A stretch of 64,000 nt of DNA from Siphonodentalium dalli (GCA_032622095.1 CP136069.1:200543239-200607238), one strand, 5' to 3'. Shown: positions 1 through 11,078, numbered from the stretch's first letter. A program made the numbers and translations. The notes: generated by a model not told the origin, from the sequence alone.

Positions 1-432
1 AGATAGCATTTTATAACATCATATAAAATTCCTAGTTATTATCCATCTTTAAGTAGCAAATTGCGATGCGATACCAGTTAATTTGCTCCCTGGTGTATCA
101 TACGCATCCTGATATCTTATGACATACACAATGGCTACATGTGACGTGAAGGGCAAGAAGTCTCTTCAAAAGTTATACTTGCTCGGTTGTCTCACTCGCA
201 TGAATTATATGGCACTACCTGGGATGTTTCTTTCAAAAACAAGGGGGGGGGGGGGGGTACACGTTTGAGCAATGTCGGAATCTGAATTGGGAGTTCTTTC
301 ACGTAACATAATCATATCTGATTCATGACTAAATCACATTTACATGAAATCTGTTTCGGAAGAGTGCATTCCCATCGAATTTGGATATTAATTAACTTTA
401 TTGCTCGTGCCTCCTCCTGGGTTTGCATTCTA

Positions 433-531
433 ATCCATATAGTTCAGTTGAAGGGCTTTCCTTGGCGGAAAAATATAATTTTTTAAATTATAATTAATTT
501 TTCCTTAAGGGAAGCCCGAAACTGAACTATC
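433..531. mobile_element. Hairpin MITE
   Basis: The arms AGTTCAGTT...GGGCTTTCCTTGGCGGAAAAAT and its near complement (CTTAAGGGAAGCCCGAAACTGAACT) fold into one long imperfect hairpin with an AT-rich tip. A half copy of the same arm lies at 737-815. Confidence 0.6.
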
Positions 532-736
532 ATAGATCCCTCCCATGGTGATGCCATTCCCAACCCCGCGACTCGCAAATCTCATGATTTAGTCGGTTTA
601 AAAAACTGATCAGATAATAACAATGCGGGATTTACTTGGGCGTATTTATGCGTGACTAATCTGAGCTCGGGTGTGAAACAGAGTCGGACGGCAATAAAAT
701 TCTAACCCTCCTGATTGACACAAGGCCGGAGATCTA

Positions 737-815
737 ATCCATATACATGTAGTTCAGTTTCGGGCTACCCTTAAGGAAAAATTTATTATAATTTTAAAAA
801 TTTAATTTTTGTGTT
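737..815. mobile_element. Half copy of the hairpin MITE at 433-531
   Basis: This segment repeats AGTTCAGTTTCGGGCT..CCCTTAAGGAAAAAT after the shared flank CTAATCCATAT. The second arm is missing. Confidence 0.5.
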
Positions 816-1079
816 GACTGCATGGTAACTTGAGCAATATTTAACAGAATTTCTTTATATTTGGTACGTCGTTCTCCTTTGAGAAGAGGATGCAGGCCAA
901 GTTCTATTTTATTCCATTTATAAATAACATTTGTGTTGTCTCAATGATAAATTGAGATTTCTTCAAAAGAATCTCTTGATACTTGCTGAGTGACTCTCGT
1001 TTGAGAACATGTTGGTCATTGTCTAGTTTGAGTCAAATTTTGCCAGAATTTAAGTTGTTTGTTTAAAAAAAAGCCAACG

Positions 1080-1250
1080 TCCCAAAAAGCCACCTTGATT
1101 CTTTCTATCAGGTACCAACCTAGAAGGCGACTAAGGAAACTGAGACCAACCAACTAGGGAGAGATGATTGCCCTAAAATGTGTCCCATTCTCCCTAATTT
1201 TATCCTGGGGGGAAGTGACTCTCTCATATACCAGTATGTATGTTACCAAA
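1080..1250. repeat. Interspersed repeat, second copy at 28.22-28.59 kb
   Basis: This segment shares CCCTAAAATGTG...TCTCCCTA/TTTT.TCCTGGGG..AAGT.ACT and the downstream ACCAGTATG with 28230-28590. The copy at 28 kb is interrupted by a mariner-type MITE, so this one shows the uninterrupted site. Confidence 0.6.
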
Positions 1251-1851
1251 TAGAATATTTAAAATATACTTACTGAATTTCTCCCAAAATTCCGGATGAC
1301 TATTGTAATCAGCCACGTCCATTCGGGCGTCCATTCATTAACATTTTTGGTTATTGACAGATATCTCCAGTTTTAATTTTTTTATCCAAACAAAAGTTGG
1401 TACATGTATGTGTGTTTCTTGGCCAAAAATACAGACCAAACTTAAAATATTGGTCTCATCCAAATATTTTTACATGAGTTACGGCCATTTTTCAACTTAA
1501 TTCACCTGATTTAATAAAAATTTACAAGTAAACTAACAGACATATTTAGCCACGACCCAACAATTCTCTTGTTGATGAAATATATCACATGGTACGCATG
1601 ACTGGTCGGGAAATAATTGCCACAGGCAACTGAAATTTAGACCCGGAACTAGCCAATAAATGTGGAGGTGGATTGCTTCGTTGGCGTGTACCCCAGCAAT
1701 AAGTAATAGAATATAAATATGCGCACACACTTTTTTCAAAATGTTTTGGGCTGAGAAACGAGGGTGGCAAGAACATCCAAAATAAATTTTTTCCACACTC
1801 AAAAACAGATTTCCTCCATACTATTCGACTATTGTTGACATTAAATTGATT

Positions 1852-2217
1852 TGAAACACTTCGGTTGGGTGATCAAATATAAATGGAGTATAATCTTGCT
1901 CAAAGTAGTTATTTTTACGAATATTAATCCAAATTTCCAGCACACACACCGTCATTCTTATATATTAACTAATTGCAATGACTCTCAATGGCGAAATCAT
2001 TTACGTTAGTTTATCGCATATTGTTGCGTCCCGAATCGAGATGTAAATATTTACAATTATGCGTAGTTCAGATGATGATATCTATGGAGTGGTATGGTCG
2101 ATATCTTTCAGATTTTCGGAGATGTTAGTAGAATGCTACATTTCCACAGTTGGCAAAGTGCCTGAGTACTAACTTATCAGTTTCACGCACCCGAACAAGT
2201 CCATAATATGTCTTTAA
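1852..2217. repeat. Left arm of an inverted repeat bracketing a CWC27 exon
   Basis: This arm of about 365 bp is the reverse complement (clearly alignable end to end, with scattered differences) of 6048-6407. Shared anchors include GGGTGATCAAATA, CTTGCTCAAAGTAGTTATTT, TGCGTCCCGAAT, GGAGTGGTATG and CATAATATGTCTTTAA. The exon 3455-4107 lies between the arms. Confidence 0.8.
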
Positions 2218-2362
2218 AACTTAGAGATAATGTAATTTTAACATCAGAATTGCTCTTAGGCAGTCATTATAGATTGTTTCTTGTAATATTACTAAATGAC
2301 CAGATGTCAGTCACTCGGAACATAAAATGCATGGACACGTTGCATAAGCAATCACTGCCATG

Positions 2363-3129
2363 TATGGGAAGCCAAATTGACATTTAATAAATAATTGAAC
2401 TTAAGTGCAATATGTAATCTCTAATTGCGCTTAAGCGCAATAAGGGAATCTCTAATTGCTCTTAAGCGCAATAAGGAAATATTTAATTGCGCTTAAGCTC
2501 AATTAGGAATACCTAATTGCACTTAAGCGCAATAAGGAATCTCTTATTGAGCTTAAGCGCAATAAGAAGTATTCTTAATGTGCTTAAGTGCAATAAGGAA
2601 TATTCTTATTACGCAATATTCTTATTGCGCTTAATTGCAATAAAAGCTATTTGCGCTTAAGCGCAATACGGGATATTCCTTATTGCGCTTAAGCGCAATT
2701 AGCCACATTACATAAACTCCCTATAATTCAAATGGTGTAGTCCATGGTACAATGGGTGGAGTAAATATAGGATAAATCTACCATTCGCAGAGGGGTGATC
2801 TCATGAGTGAGATATTAATTGCGCAATAAGGATGTAATTGCGCTTAAGCGCAATAAGGAATGTCTTATTGTGCTTAAGCGCAATAAGAATATTCCTTATT
2901 GCGCGTCAGAGCGCAATAAGGAATATCTTATTGTGCTTAAGCATAATAAGGTATCTCTAATTGCACTTAAGCGCAATAAGGAATATCTTATTGTGCTTAA
3001 GCATAATAAGGTATCTCTAATTGTACTTAAGCGCAATAAGGAATATTCTTATTGCGCTTAAGCGCAATTAGAGATTCCTTATTGCGCTTAAGTGCAATTA
3101 TCTATTAAATGTCAATTTGGCTTCCCATA
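2363..3129. mobile_element. Nonautonomous TIR element filled with palindromic repeats
   Basis: The terminal inverted repeats start TATGGGAAGCCAAATTGACA and the element is flanked on both sides by GCCATG, a likely 6-bp target duplication (2357-2362 and 3130-3135). The interior holds two arrays (about 2395-2700 and 2815-3105) of units around the self-complementary core TTGCGCTTAAGCGCAA, spaced by TAAGGAAT-type linkers. A unique middle of about 115 bp separates them. Superfamily not assigned. Confidence 0.75.
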
Positions 3130-3383
3130 GCCATGTCAAACTGAGCTAATCACATGCACCAATCTGTAATAGGTAGTTGATAGGAAACAGACAGTAAGTG
3201 TTGAAAACGCTAATATTCTTCCGACAAATTTTGATTTCATTTTTCTAGGGGATGTGTGTCGAAAAATCGTCGGGAAATACTTGCGAAAACGGGAAAACAT
3301 TTGGGTCGAGGGGTGGGTGTGTTCTAAAAATGGGCAAATGTAAAAACAGTATTACAAGTGTCTCAACAATTTTTCTGACACCT

Positions 3384-3400
3384 CCCCCCCCCCCCCCCCC
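3384..3400 (+). repeat. C17 run upstream of a splice acceptor
   Basis: An uninterrupted run of 17 C lies 54 nt upstream of the exon at 3455. It is a mononucleotide tract prone to length change. Confidence 0.9.
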
Positions 3401-3454
3401 TGGAGAAACGGGAAATTTGACTCTATGGCCTAAATGCTCTGCTCATATTTTCAG

Positions 3455-4107
3455 GAAGATGATTTTCCATTGGAGAAGGACAAAGACACATTGGATCAGG
3501 CAGGTGATTCTCAATTAGCAGAAAGAATAAATAAAAAACTTAAAAAAGAGAATGAATCTGACGGTGCTGATCCTCCACGAAATAGAGTGACGAAATGGGA
3601 TATAGCTCCAAGTGAAGAGAATGAAGAAATGAAACAGGACCCGCCTCCCATGGAGGAGTCCAAAAATGATAAACCCCCGACGGATGAATCCGAGATGATT
3701 AGTGTGAGTGAACAGGACGATGGGAAGTTGACAGATACTGAGGTCACTAAGGAACGTTCCAGTAAATCAGTTAGTAAATCCAGTAAAGGTAGTGACACTG
3801 TTGTTAAGGAGGCTATTGCTAAGGATGACAGTGCTAAGGAGGCTGTTGCTAAGGAGGACAGTGCTAAGGAGGCTGTTGCTAAGGACAGCCACATCAGTGA
3901 CAAATCAGTTACTAATGTAACTAAGGCCAGCAAACACAAAAGTCATTCACCGGCAAAGGAGAAAGTTCATCACAGCGATTCTTCAACAAAGGAAGGTAAA
4001 GAAGAGAAGAAACCGGAAGTTTCGAATGTTAAAGAAAAGCATTCAACGACAGAGGGGTCACAGGACAAGGAGAAGCAAAATGAAAAGGAGAAGAAAAAAC
4101 AAAGAAA
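3455..4107 (+). CDS. CWC27: CWC27 homologue, internal exon (first of four in window)
   Basis: This internal exon of a spliceosome-associated cyclophilin-like protein is 653 nt and open throughout. It starts after a TTTTCAG acceptor in phase 0 and ends at a GTATGT donor at 4108, leaving two bases of a split codon. The encoded stretch is acidic, then very rich in Lys, Glu and Ser. Near the start it carries AERINKKLKKE, which matches the ERIAKKLKK segment of vertebrate CWC27. The rest is low-complexity, including three copies of a 10-residue repeat (SAKEAVAKED type, 30-nt unit, about 3800-3890), and is longer than the corresponding vertebrate linker. Known role of the family: a component of activated spliceosomes in the nucleus that works with CWC22. 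The in-frame ATG at 3434 is intronic read-through and not a start. Upstream exons with the cyclophilin domain are outside the window. Confidence 0.85.
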
Positions 4108-4252
4108 GTATGTAGTATTTAGCTGTGTATTCCTAAACAAAATAGGGAAATAACAGTACAGGGCCTGTTAACAGTACAGGGTGGAAATCTTGCAAAACTA
4201 AATAACAGTACAGGGCAGAATAATAGTACAGGGCAGTACATTGGAACTACTA

Positions 4253-4621
4253 CCCTGTGCCAATGCATTCTCTTATATATGCGAGTCGACCATAGGTCGC
4301 CTCGCATATATAAGAGAATGCATTGGCCTAACAATTTTTAATCATTTTTTTTAACAAATGTTTTTTACATTTTTTAGGACATAAAATAAAAAAAACATCC
4401 ATTACCCTGCATAGAGCCCCACATATATATAGAAGCATATATAAGAGTGTCGTCTGCTCATGTTTGTCTGGGGCTCTGTATGGGTGAAATTATAAAATTG
4501 TTAAAGAATACAAGAAAAAATTATTAAAATTGTAAAAAATTGTTAGGCCAGTGCATTCTCTTATATATGCGAGGCGACCTATGGTCGACTCGCATATATA
4601 AGAGAATGCATTGGCACAGGG
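4253..4621. mobile_element. TA-flanked MITE with two core hairpins
   Basis: The ends are CCCTGTGCCAATGCATTC and its complement, with TA on each side (4251-4252, 4622-4623). The element contains a near-perfect hairpin at 4260-4326 and its reverse complement at 4548-4614, plus a third hairpin (GAGCCCCACATATAT) in the middle. The same family occurs at 51777-52113 with the middle inverted. Confidence 0.8.
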
Positions 4622-6047
4622 TAAAATTTTTTTAGATACTGTTCCACTCTGCATGGTACTATTGTCCCTAGGGATATAAAAGCTCAGTGTTTTAGTTTTA
4701 GTTGTGTAATTTGTTTCTCCGATCTCGACACTCATGTTCCTGTTTTTTCACTCCCATTGAAGATTGATAGATTGTTTTGCAGCTATTTTCGTGGCCAAAA
4801 GTTAATAAACATACAGAGGGCCAAATAAGGACCATGCATGTGGAAATTTATCGGGAAATTAATAAATGTACTTGTATGATTATTTGGAACTTGAGAGTAA
4901 GGGATAAAAAGTCGGGCAGGCGGGGTTAAATAAGGGTTTCCACTTTGGGATGGGGGAATGTGGCCGTATTTGGGAAGCACATACCAGGCGCCTGTCGGGA
5001 GAAAATTTGGATGTTTATCACTGAAAAGTAGCAATTTCCTTGCACTTGAGACAACAAGTAGGAACATTGAAGCTTCGTATAGAAACCAAATTAAAACAGA
5101 CAGTCTTTCTTAGATCCCATGTTAATGAACTAAAAGCATGTAAGCACAACAGTATACAATGGATACAATGACTTTAAACAGTAGAATTATTAAAAGCGGA
5201 CATCAAAGACCACCGCGTTTGGCAAAAGACACATTGTCATACTGTCTAGCAGTAACAGGTGTTAGTTACGTCATGAGCAGAGCTCGTGTCACGTGCTATT
5301 GTTCTGCATGCCTGATTTCTTTGTATTTTGTTCACAGTACCGATCAAAACAAGTTGTTGTAAAAATAAAAAGCCATTCCTCAGACGGAGATTACCTCATG
5401 CTGGATTCGTATAATGGATAATTTTGTATTATTTGAATAGGGAATAAATACACTGATAATAACTATCAATATTTTAATTGTTTTATTTTTAATTAAACAT
5501 TTCTTTGATACAGACCTTGTTTTGAAGAAAAGTGTATGCACTAGCTGTTTGTCGCAGGGACTGCCAATTAAAACTCACCTGTGTTCATAGTTGTAGCTCA
5601 GAATTCAGCACCATAATGACTTACCGATGTATATTGCGCATTTTGAGGGGAAATATTGGGTCAGAAAATTGGGACTTATTGACAGAAATCTACGGTAAAT
5701 TAAAATGCGAGAGGCTGATTACTATTAAACATTCGCCCGACAAAGCATTACACAGGATGGTGTAGACAACAGTGCATGTGGTCCGCGCTACTGAATATGT
5801 CTTATTCAGGCACCAAGTGTAGGACTCCTTGCAATATGTTAATCATCAGTATCAGTGATCACTCGTCCTGTGTAAAAAGCGGACTGACCAAGGTCTGTGG
5901 CTATTTTGTGACTCATATTCAGTCAAGGTTGGGGAGGAGAATGAGGCCGCTGGATGGCCAGCTTGCCGTAGTAGCGGAAACCCTGGTTAAATGAAATGTT
6001 TTTATATATTTTTTTAATTGTCCATAAGACAATAAAGATATTCGTGC

Positions 6048-6407
6048 TTAAAGACATATTATGGACTTGACTGGGTGCATGAAACTGGTAAGTTAGTACT
6101 CAGGCATTATGCCAACCTGGGCAATGTAGCATTCTACTAACATCGCCAAAATTTCAAAGAAATCGATCATACCACTCCATAGAAAACATTGTCTGAACTA
6201 CAATCAATTGTAAATATTTACATCTCAATTCGGGACGCAACTATCGACGATAAACACACACAAATGATTTCGCCATCGAAAGTCATTGCATTTAATTAAT
6301 ATATCAGAATGAGGTGTGTTGTCAATTTGGATTAATATTCGTAAAAATAACTACTTTGAGCAAGATTATTCTCTATACCTATTTGATCACCCTACTGAAG
6401 TGTTTCA
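6048..6407. repeat. Right arm of the inverted repeat, partner of 1852-2217
   Basis: This is the reverse-complement partner of the left arm. The arms span 4.56 kb in total. Either two copies of one interspersed element inserted in opposite orientation, or these are the long terminal inverted repeats of a larger element that carries the exon. I see no target duplication at the outer edges. Confidence 0.8.
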
Positions 6408-6883
6408 CATTACTTTATTATTTGCCACTAACACAAATGATATAACAGGACACAATGAGAACATTATTATAGTACTGAGAGAGAAAATGAAGCCTGAATT
6501 ATACTTTATGAAAAACGATCGCGACGATTGAACTGGCCCGTACACACAAGAAAACCTCCATCTTAAAACACCGACTTCAGATGTAAATAATGCAGATGTA
6601 CGACTGATCAGTAGTTTTACTACAATCGTATATCAATAAACACAACTTTAAAGTTTGTTGTGGCGGAAGTCTTGATTAGGGACAGGTTACCGGAAACATC
6701 ACAAATTTGTTTAGCCCTTTGGCTTAACAAATTTATTAATTGTTCATAACATAAGTTTTAATTGAGCTGAACTGCGACAAATCTGCCGATGAACTGCTGA
6801 ACGGTATTTTGAACTGAATTCAGTGGTTGAGCAACGGTACCAGTACCAGTACCGGAAATGTATTTACTTGGACAATTTTTACT

Positions 6884-7546
6884 TTAGGCCAAAAAAAAAA
6901 GTTTTGGTTCTCAGGCCCCGCTGCATTGAATAAAAAGGGCCGCATTAGGCCTTTTTATTGCAATGCCTGATGTAATGACAAAAAAACTTTTTTTTTTTTT
7001 TTTTGGGGATTATATCAACATGTCCATAGCAGATATGTGTTGAATATTAGTGTGCATTGAGCTCTAACATGTAATGTGTTAAAAAGTGACTTGCAGGCTT
7101 AAAACATGAAGTAGATGACTACAATTAAGAAAATGATTAGCTGATCCTCATGCTCTTCTTACAATTAGTCATTGTGAACAACTTACACTAATTGTAACTT
7201 TATACAATTGAAAGCCACAGGACTAAATTCAGGATCACATATTAGAATGGGGAGGTATCAGTTTTTAGATAACAATAACAGTAGTTAATGTCAGGGGCAT
7301 TATATATTGTTAGGTAATCTCAGTCATACACTGGTAGTACAATGTCATTTTTATATAAGACTAAATGAGTTTATATGCATAACAGTTCCCTCTACATTTC
7401 TGGTTATTACTAGACAGAGGAAGTTATCTTTGTCCATGCTTACTATGCGCAGAAAAAAATAAAAAATAAAAATAAAACCCTCCCTCCCTCATTGATTTGA
7501 AGAAAAAAATTGCCCGAGAACCAAAACACTTTTTTTTTTTGGCCTT
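6884..7546. mobile_element. TIR element with poly(A) edges
   Basis: The left end TTAGGCC, A-run, GTTTTGGTTCTC is matched inverted by GAGAACCAAAAC, T-run, GGCCTTA on the right. A small internal hairpin (GCATTGAATAAAAAGGGCC) lies near the left end. No coding sequence is seen. Confidence 0.6.
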
Positions 7547-7771
7547 ACCGGTACTGAGTGTTGAATACCGTGGTACATGGTACTAGGTGGACCACGGTAC
7601 CAGGTGGCACTCGCATTAGTAGTCTATATACAAGTGTATAAATGATGGATAACTTGATTTAGATGTTATTTGCAGTGTCAACAAAACCAAATTTTAACCA
7701 CAGTTGTCATTGTTAAATAAACGGTGCTTATCCCTTTGGGTGCCAGGTCGATTTTTGTATCAACCCATATA

Positions 7772-7905
7772 CCCTGTGCCAATGCATTATCTTATATATG
7801 CGAGTCGACCATAGGTCGCCTCGCATATATAAGAGAATGCATTGGCCTAACAATTTTTTTTTTTTTACAATTTTGATAATTTATTCTTATATTCTTTAAC
7901 AGACT
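7772..7905. mobile_element. Half copy of the TA-flanked MITE
   Basis: It has the CCCTGTGCC end after TA and one core hairpin (7779-7845), then the T-rich spacer. The right half is absent. Confidence 0.7.
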
Positions 7906-8824
7906 TATTTTGTAGGTTTAGGGCCGATGAGATGCGAAGTTGGATAATTTAAATTGCACACATCTTCTGAGTATATCTTTGGGTGCCACGGTAGCCTCAA
8001 CCCAAAGTGACCAATTAGCGATGCTTCTATGAGTACAGAACATACACATACTGTGTGACCTAAACATAAACGACAATTACAAATGACCAATCGCTGACTG
8101 ACTGAGCAACAAGTCACGATGCACATGGTCCCCCCCCCCTGGCATGCACTTGTAACTGACATGTACTTGTAACTGACATGCACATACACTTGTCCTCAGG
8201 GCTTGATTGGAATGACGGTTTTGTGCATTTTTTCGTTTATGTTGAAATAATTTAAATGATTGGTCAATACAGACAGCTTCAGCATTACATCATTGTATTT
8301 TATTTACAATTTTAATAGTCAGTAAACCTGTGTTCATGAATATAAACTGTTCATCATTAATTATATTGGATCGCTGAGGAAGCTTTTTCAACAGATTTGT
8401 AAAAATACCAAACAGAAAAGCTTACAGAGTACCGACCAGTCCTGTCAACCATCTTGAATCTTTGCTACATATCATATATACTAGTAGGAATGACGTTACT
8501 TGTTACCAATTTGGATATGACATCAATTACATGTATGGCGACTATGTCATCTATGCCTATTCGATCACAATATGTTGTACAGTCACCTTAATTCAAGTCA
8601 CGCGTGTATCATCGACTCATCGACTTTACAGTTTACCTCTCCAAAACAAAGCGATCAGTTAGCGATGCCACTTCGTAAGATGGAACCTTACACTCATTGT
8701 TCAAAGACATTTTCAAAAAACTTTTTGCCAACTTAAATTTGCGTGGTGCTATATGTATCTTTGCTTGAAATGCTTGTTTTGAAGTGTTTTTGTTATATTT
8801 AAAATATATAATATGTCTTTAATA

Positions 8825-9104
8825 TGTTACTATAAATATAATTTAAGGAGGATATTCCGAGCTTTATATGTTACATACATTTGTGGGAGGAGCTTTTGAA
8901 ATTGATCTATTCTATAAATATATGTTTGTGAGGATCTGCTGAGAGTTGTCTGTTACTATAAATTTATTTTAGAGAGGACTTTCTAAGCTTTATATTTTAC
9001 AATAAATATTCTTTAGGGAGGACTTTCTAAGCTTTATATTTTACTATAAATATACTTTAGGGAGGAGCTTCTGAGATTTGTATGTTACTATAAATATATT
9101 TTAG
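8825..9104 (+). repeat. Tandem array of splice-acceptor-like units ending at the real acceptor
   Basis: About seven diverged units of 40-47 bp each contain GTTACTATAAATATA...TTTAGGGAGGA. The last unit supplies the real acceptor of the exon at 9105 (TTTTAG then GGAGGATC). Units starting near 8950, 8996 and 9039 keep a usable TTTAG followed by GGGAGGA or AGAGGA, so they are acceptor-like decoys. Confidence 0.75.
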
Positions 9105-9214
9105 GGAGGATCTTCGCAAAGAAATAGAGCAACTTAAACAGGAATTGGTGGCGAAGAAAAAGTCGATAGATCAACGATCAAAGAAAGTCGAAGAAAAAGT
9201 CAGTGAGACACATG
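9105..9214 (+). CDS. CWC27: CWC27 homologue, coiled-coil exon
   Basis: This 110-nt exon follows a TATTTTAG acceptor (AG at 9103-9104) and is followed by a GTATGA donor at 9215. Its first base completes the AA-G lysine codon left by the previous exon. The peptide then reads EDLRKEIEQLKQEL, which matches the EELRKEARQLKREL heptad region of vertebrate CWC27, followed by a Lys-rich helix ending SETH. A later acceptor at GATCTT would keep the same local reading but breaks the phase with the upstream exon, so the GGAG start is preferred. Both splice sites are oddly placed. The acceptor is the last unit of a repeat array at 8825-9104, and the last ~45 nt of the exon plus the donor region are repeated in tandem downstream (9215-9870). 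The exon ends with one base of a split codon. Confidence 0.85.
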
Positions 9215-9870
9215 GTATGACCTATAAATAGAACATACATGGTATGTGTGGTATGTCTTATTAATAGAACAGCGATCGAAGAAAGTCGAAGAATAAATCA
9301 GCTACACACATTATGTGTGACCTATAAATAGAATAGACATGGTATGTATGGTATGTCCTATTAATAGAACAGCGATAGAAGAAAGTCAAAAAAATAAATC
9401 AGCAACACACATTATATGTGACCTATAAATAGAATAGACATGGTATGTATGGTATGTCCTATAAATAGAACAGCGATAGAAGAAAGTCAAAGAATAAATC
9501 AGCGACACATATTATATGTGACCTATAAATAGAATATACATGGTATGTATGGTATGTCCTATTAATAGAACAGCGATAGAAGAAAGTCAAAGAATAAATA
9601 AGCGACACATATTATATGTGACCTATAAATAGAACAGACATGGTATGTATGGTATGTCCTATTAATAGAACAGCGATCGGCGAAAGTCGAAGAATAAATC
9701 AGCTACACACATTATGTGTGACCTATAAATAGAATAGACATGGTATGTATGGTATGTCCTATAAAATAGAACAGCGATAGAAGAAAGTCAAAAAAATAAA
9801 TCAGCGACACACATTATATGTGACCTATAAATAGAATAGACATGGTATGTATGGTATGTCCTATAAATAC
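9215..9870 (+). repeat. 100-bp tandem array derived from exon end plus donor region
   Basis: Six units follow the exon, with TGACCTATAAATA at 9218, 9318, 9419, 9519, 9619, 9719 and 9821. Each unit includes a copy of the exon's 3' end (CGATCGAAGAAAGTCGAAGA in the closest copy) and two ATG-GTATGT donor-like sites. The exon's AAA codon is TAA in units 1, 3, 4 and 5, while units 2 and 6 have an extra A. Units 5-6 resemble units 1-2, which suggests block duplication. Confidence 0.85.
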
Positions 9871-9942
9871 AGTACAGTGTTTGAATAAAGTGTAGTGTAA
9901 AACGACAGATACAGCATATCCTATAAAGCAATATTGTGGTAT

Positions 9943-10107
9943 ATATATTATATTATATAGATAATGAATGGCTTGGAGTTGACTATGGCAAAATAGTGGT
10001 CCTCGAGGAGGAATAGTCCACTCGCCTGCAGCTCGTGGACTATTCCTCCTCCAGGACCACTATTTTGGCATAGTCAACGACAAGACATTCATTATTTGTT
10101 ATATTAT
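9943..10107. repeat. Long hairpin (foldback)
   Basis: AATGAATGGCTTG..GTTGACTATG and GTCCTCGAGGAGGAATAGTCC pair with the inverted copy ending CATTCATT. The arms are about 70 bp with few mismatches and the loop is short and GC-rich. Confidence 0.75.
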
Positions 10108-10934
10108 ATCGAACATTGGTGTCAATTCTCACACAATATCTGTGTCTGCTTTTGTCACATTTTTATTTACCGTGAATATTGGAAATCGGTCTCAGATTTT
10201 ACAATTTACGGCAATCTGTTGACGATAGCAGGGTGGCATAACTATGTTATTAGCTACATCTATAACAGCACCTCTTCGTGATTCGTGCATTTATTGCTAT
10301 AAATACGTCATTAGCAAAGACATTTTGGCTAAATTGTAGAAGTTAACTGGCTTAATTTCGATTAAAACGGATATGGAAATTATAAATAACTTCCGCTGGC
10401 ATTACAAAATTAGGACTGGCAGCTTGCCAACCAAACGGACAAACTATTCAATACATTGGCTAGCTATGATCGGATAATTGTAAGATCATTACAATTCACC
10501 AATAAATCTAATGTTATGCCTATAAGTATCATCCACGGTATAGTTTAAGATTGGCTGTATCTTCAGGCGGCAAACCGATTTCGCGAAATGAGTTTGTTAC
10601 TATAAATAGAAAAAGAATAGTAGGCATGTAGGAACCCTACTGGGGTACTATCGTAAAATAGTATAGCAGTATGCAGCCAATCAGAATGCGAGAAAGTCAC
10701 GTGAGATATAATATGACCTGATATGATACTTATATCTCAGTATTCTGCATGTCATATCACTGTGTCTCCCATCCCTATATATTAACAATTGAGTATCTAA
10801 AAAATAAAGGATACCGTATACGGGAAACATATAATGTGACGAGGTAACTAAAATTTGGTTTGTGTCACTGAAAAGTAGCCATTTCCATGCATCTGAGAGA
10901 AGAAGCAGGAACGTTAAAGCTTTGTACAGAAAGT

Positions 10935-11078
10935 GTTGATATATAACATGTTTTGGAAAATGTTATACTAGAGTTGACAGTGGTTAGTATTATTTTTTGT
11001 TAATTAATCGATTCTGATAACTAAACCGTCTTGTAGAAATGTTGTTGTTGTTGGAATCTGGTGATATGGGGACCATCG
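10935..11078. repeat. Left arm of an inverted repeat bracketing the exon at 12270
   Basis: This segment runs from GTTGATATATAAC to ATGGGGACCATCG and matches the reverse complement of 14522-14660, including AGTTGACAGTGGTTAG and the GTTGTTGTTGTTGGAATCTG block. Related copies occur at 32810-33110 and, in part, 55205-55340. Confidence 0.75.

Larger units (their letters stand above)
1..3454 (+). other. CWC27 upstream intron (3' part), no exon seen
   Basis: No exon with family motifs is visible before the acceptor at 3453-3454. The interval holds a G-run (about 244-258), two copies of a hairpin MITE, a repeat shared with 28.2 kb, the left arm of a large inverted repeat and a TIR element. Short open frames here have no recognisable content. 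Confidence 0.6.
4108..9104 (+). other. CWC27 intron, 4997 bp, phase 2
   Basis: This intron has a GTATGT donor and a TTTTAG acceptor. It contains a short tandem motif (AACAGTACAGGGC, 4152-4240), a MITE, an inverted repeat arm, a poly(A)-edged TIR element, half a MITE and the acceptor-proximal array. Between 4625-6047 and 7910-8824 I see only AT-rich sequence without recognisable genes. A segment at about 5019-5090 is shared with 10850-10932. Confidence 0.8.

Noticed and set aside
3434-3454. ATG at 3434 as a gene start
   Set aside because: It lies in the polypyrimidine/acceptor region of an intron. The family's N-terminal domain must come from exons upstream of the window.
4260-4326. TATATAAG in the core hairpins as a TATA box promoter
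   Set aside because: The motif is part of the palindromic stem in every copy and faces both ways. No transcript start or gene is associated with it.
4119-4334. Small minus-strand frame through the hairpin MITE (and its copies at 24613-24894, 27267-27494, 33170-33358)
   Set aside because: The shared peptide YMRGDLWSTRIYKRMHW arises from the MITE hairpin in each copy and is not a conserved gene product.
9109-9214. Alternative acceptor directly before GATCTT for the coiled-coil exon
   Set aside because: It would break the codon phase with the exon ending at 4107, whereas the GGAG start four bases earlier restores the family motif in frame.
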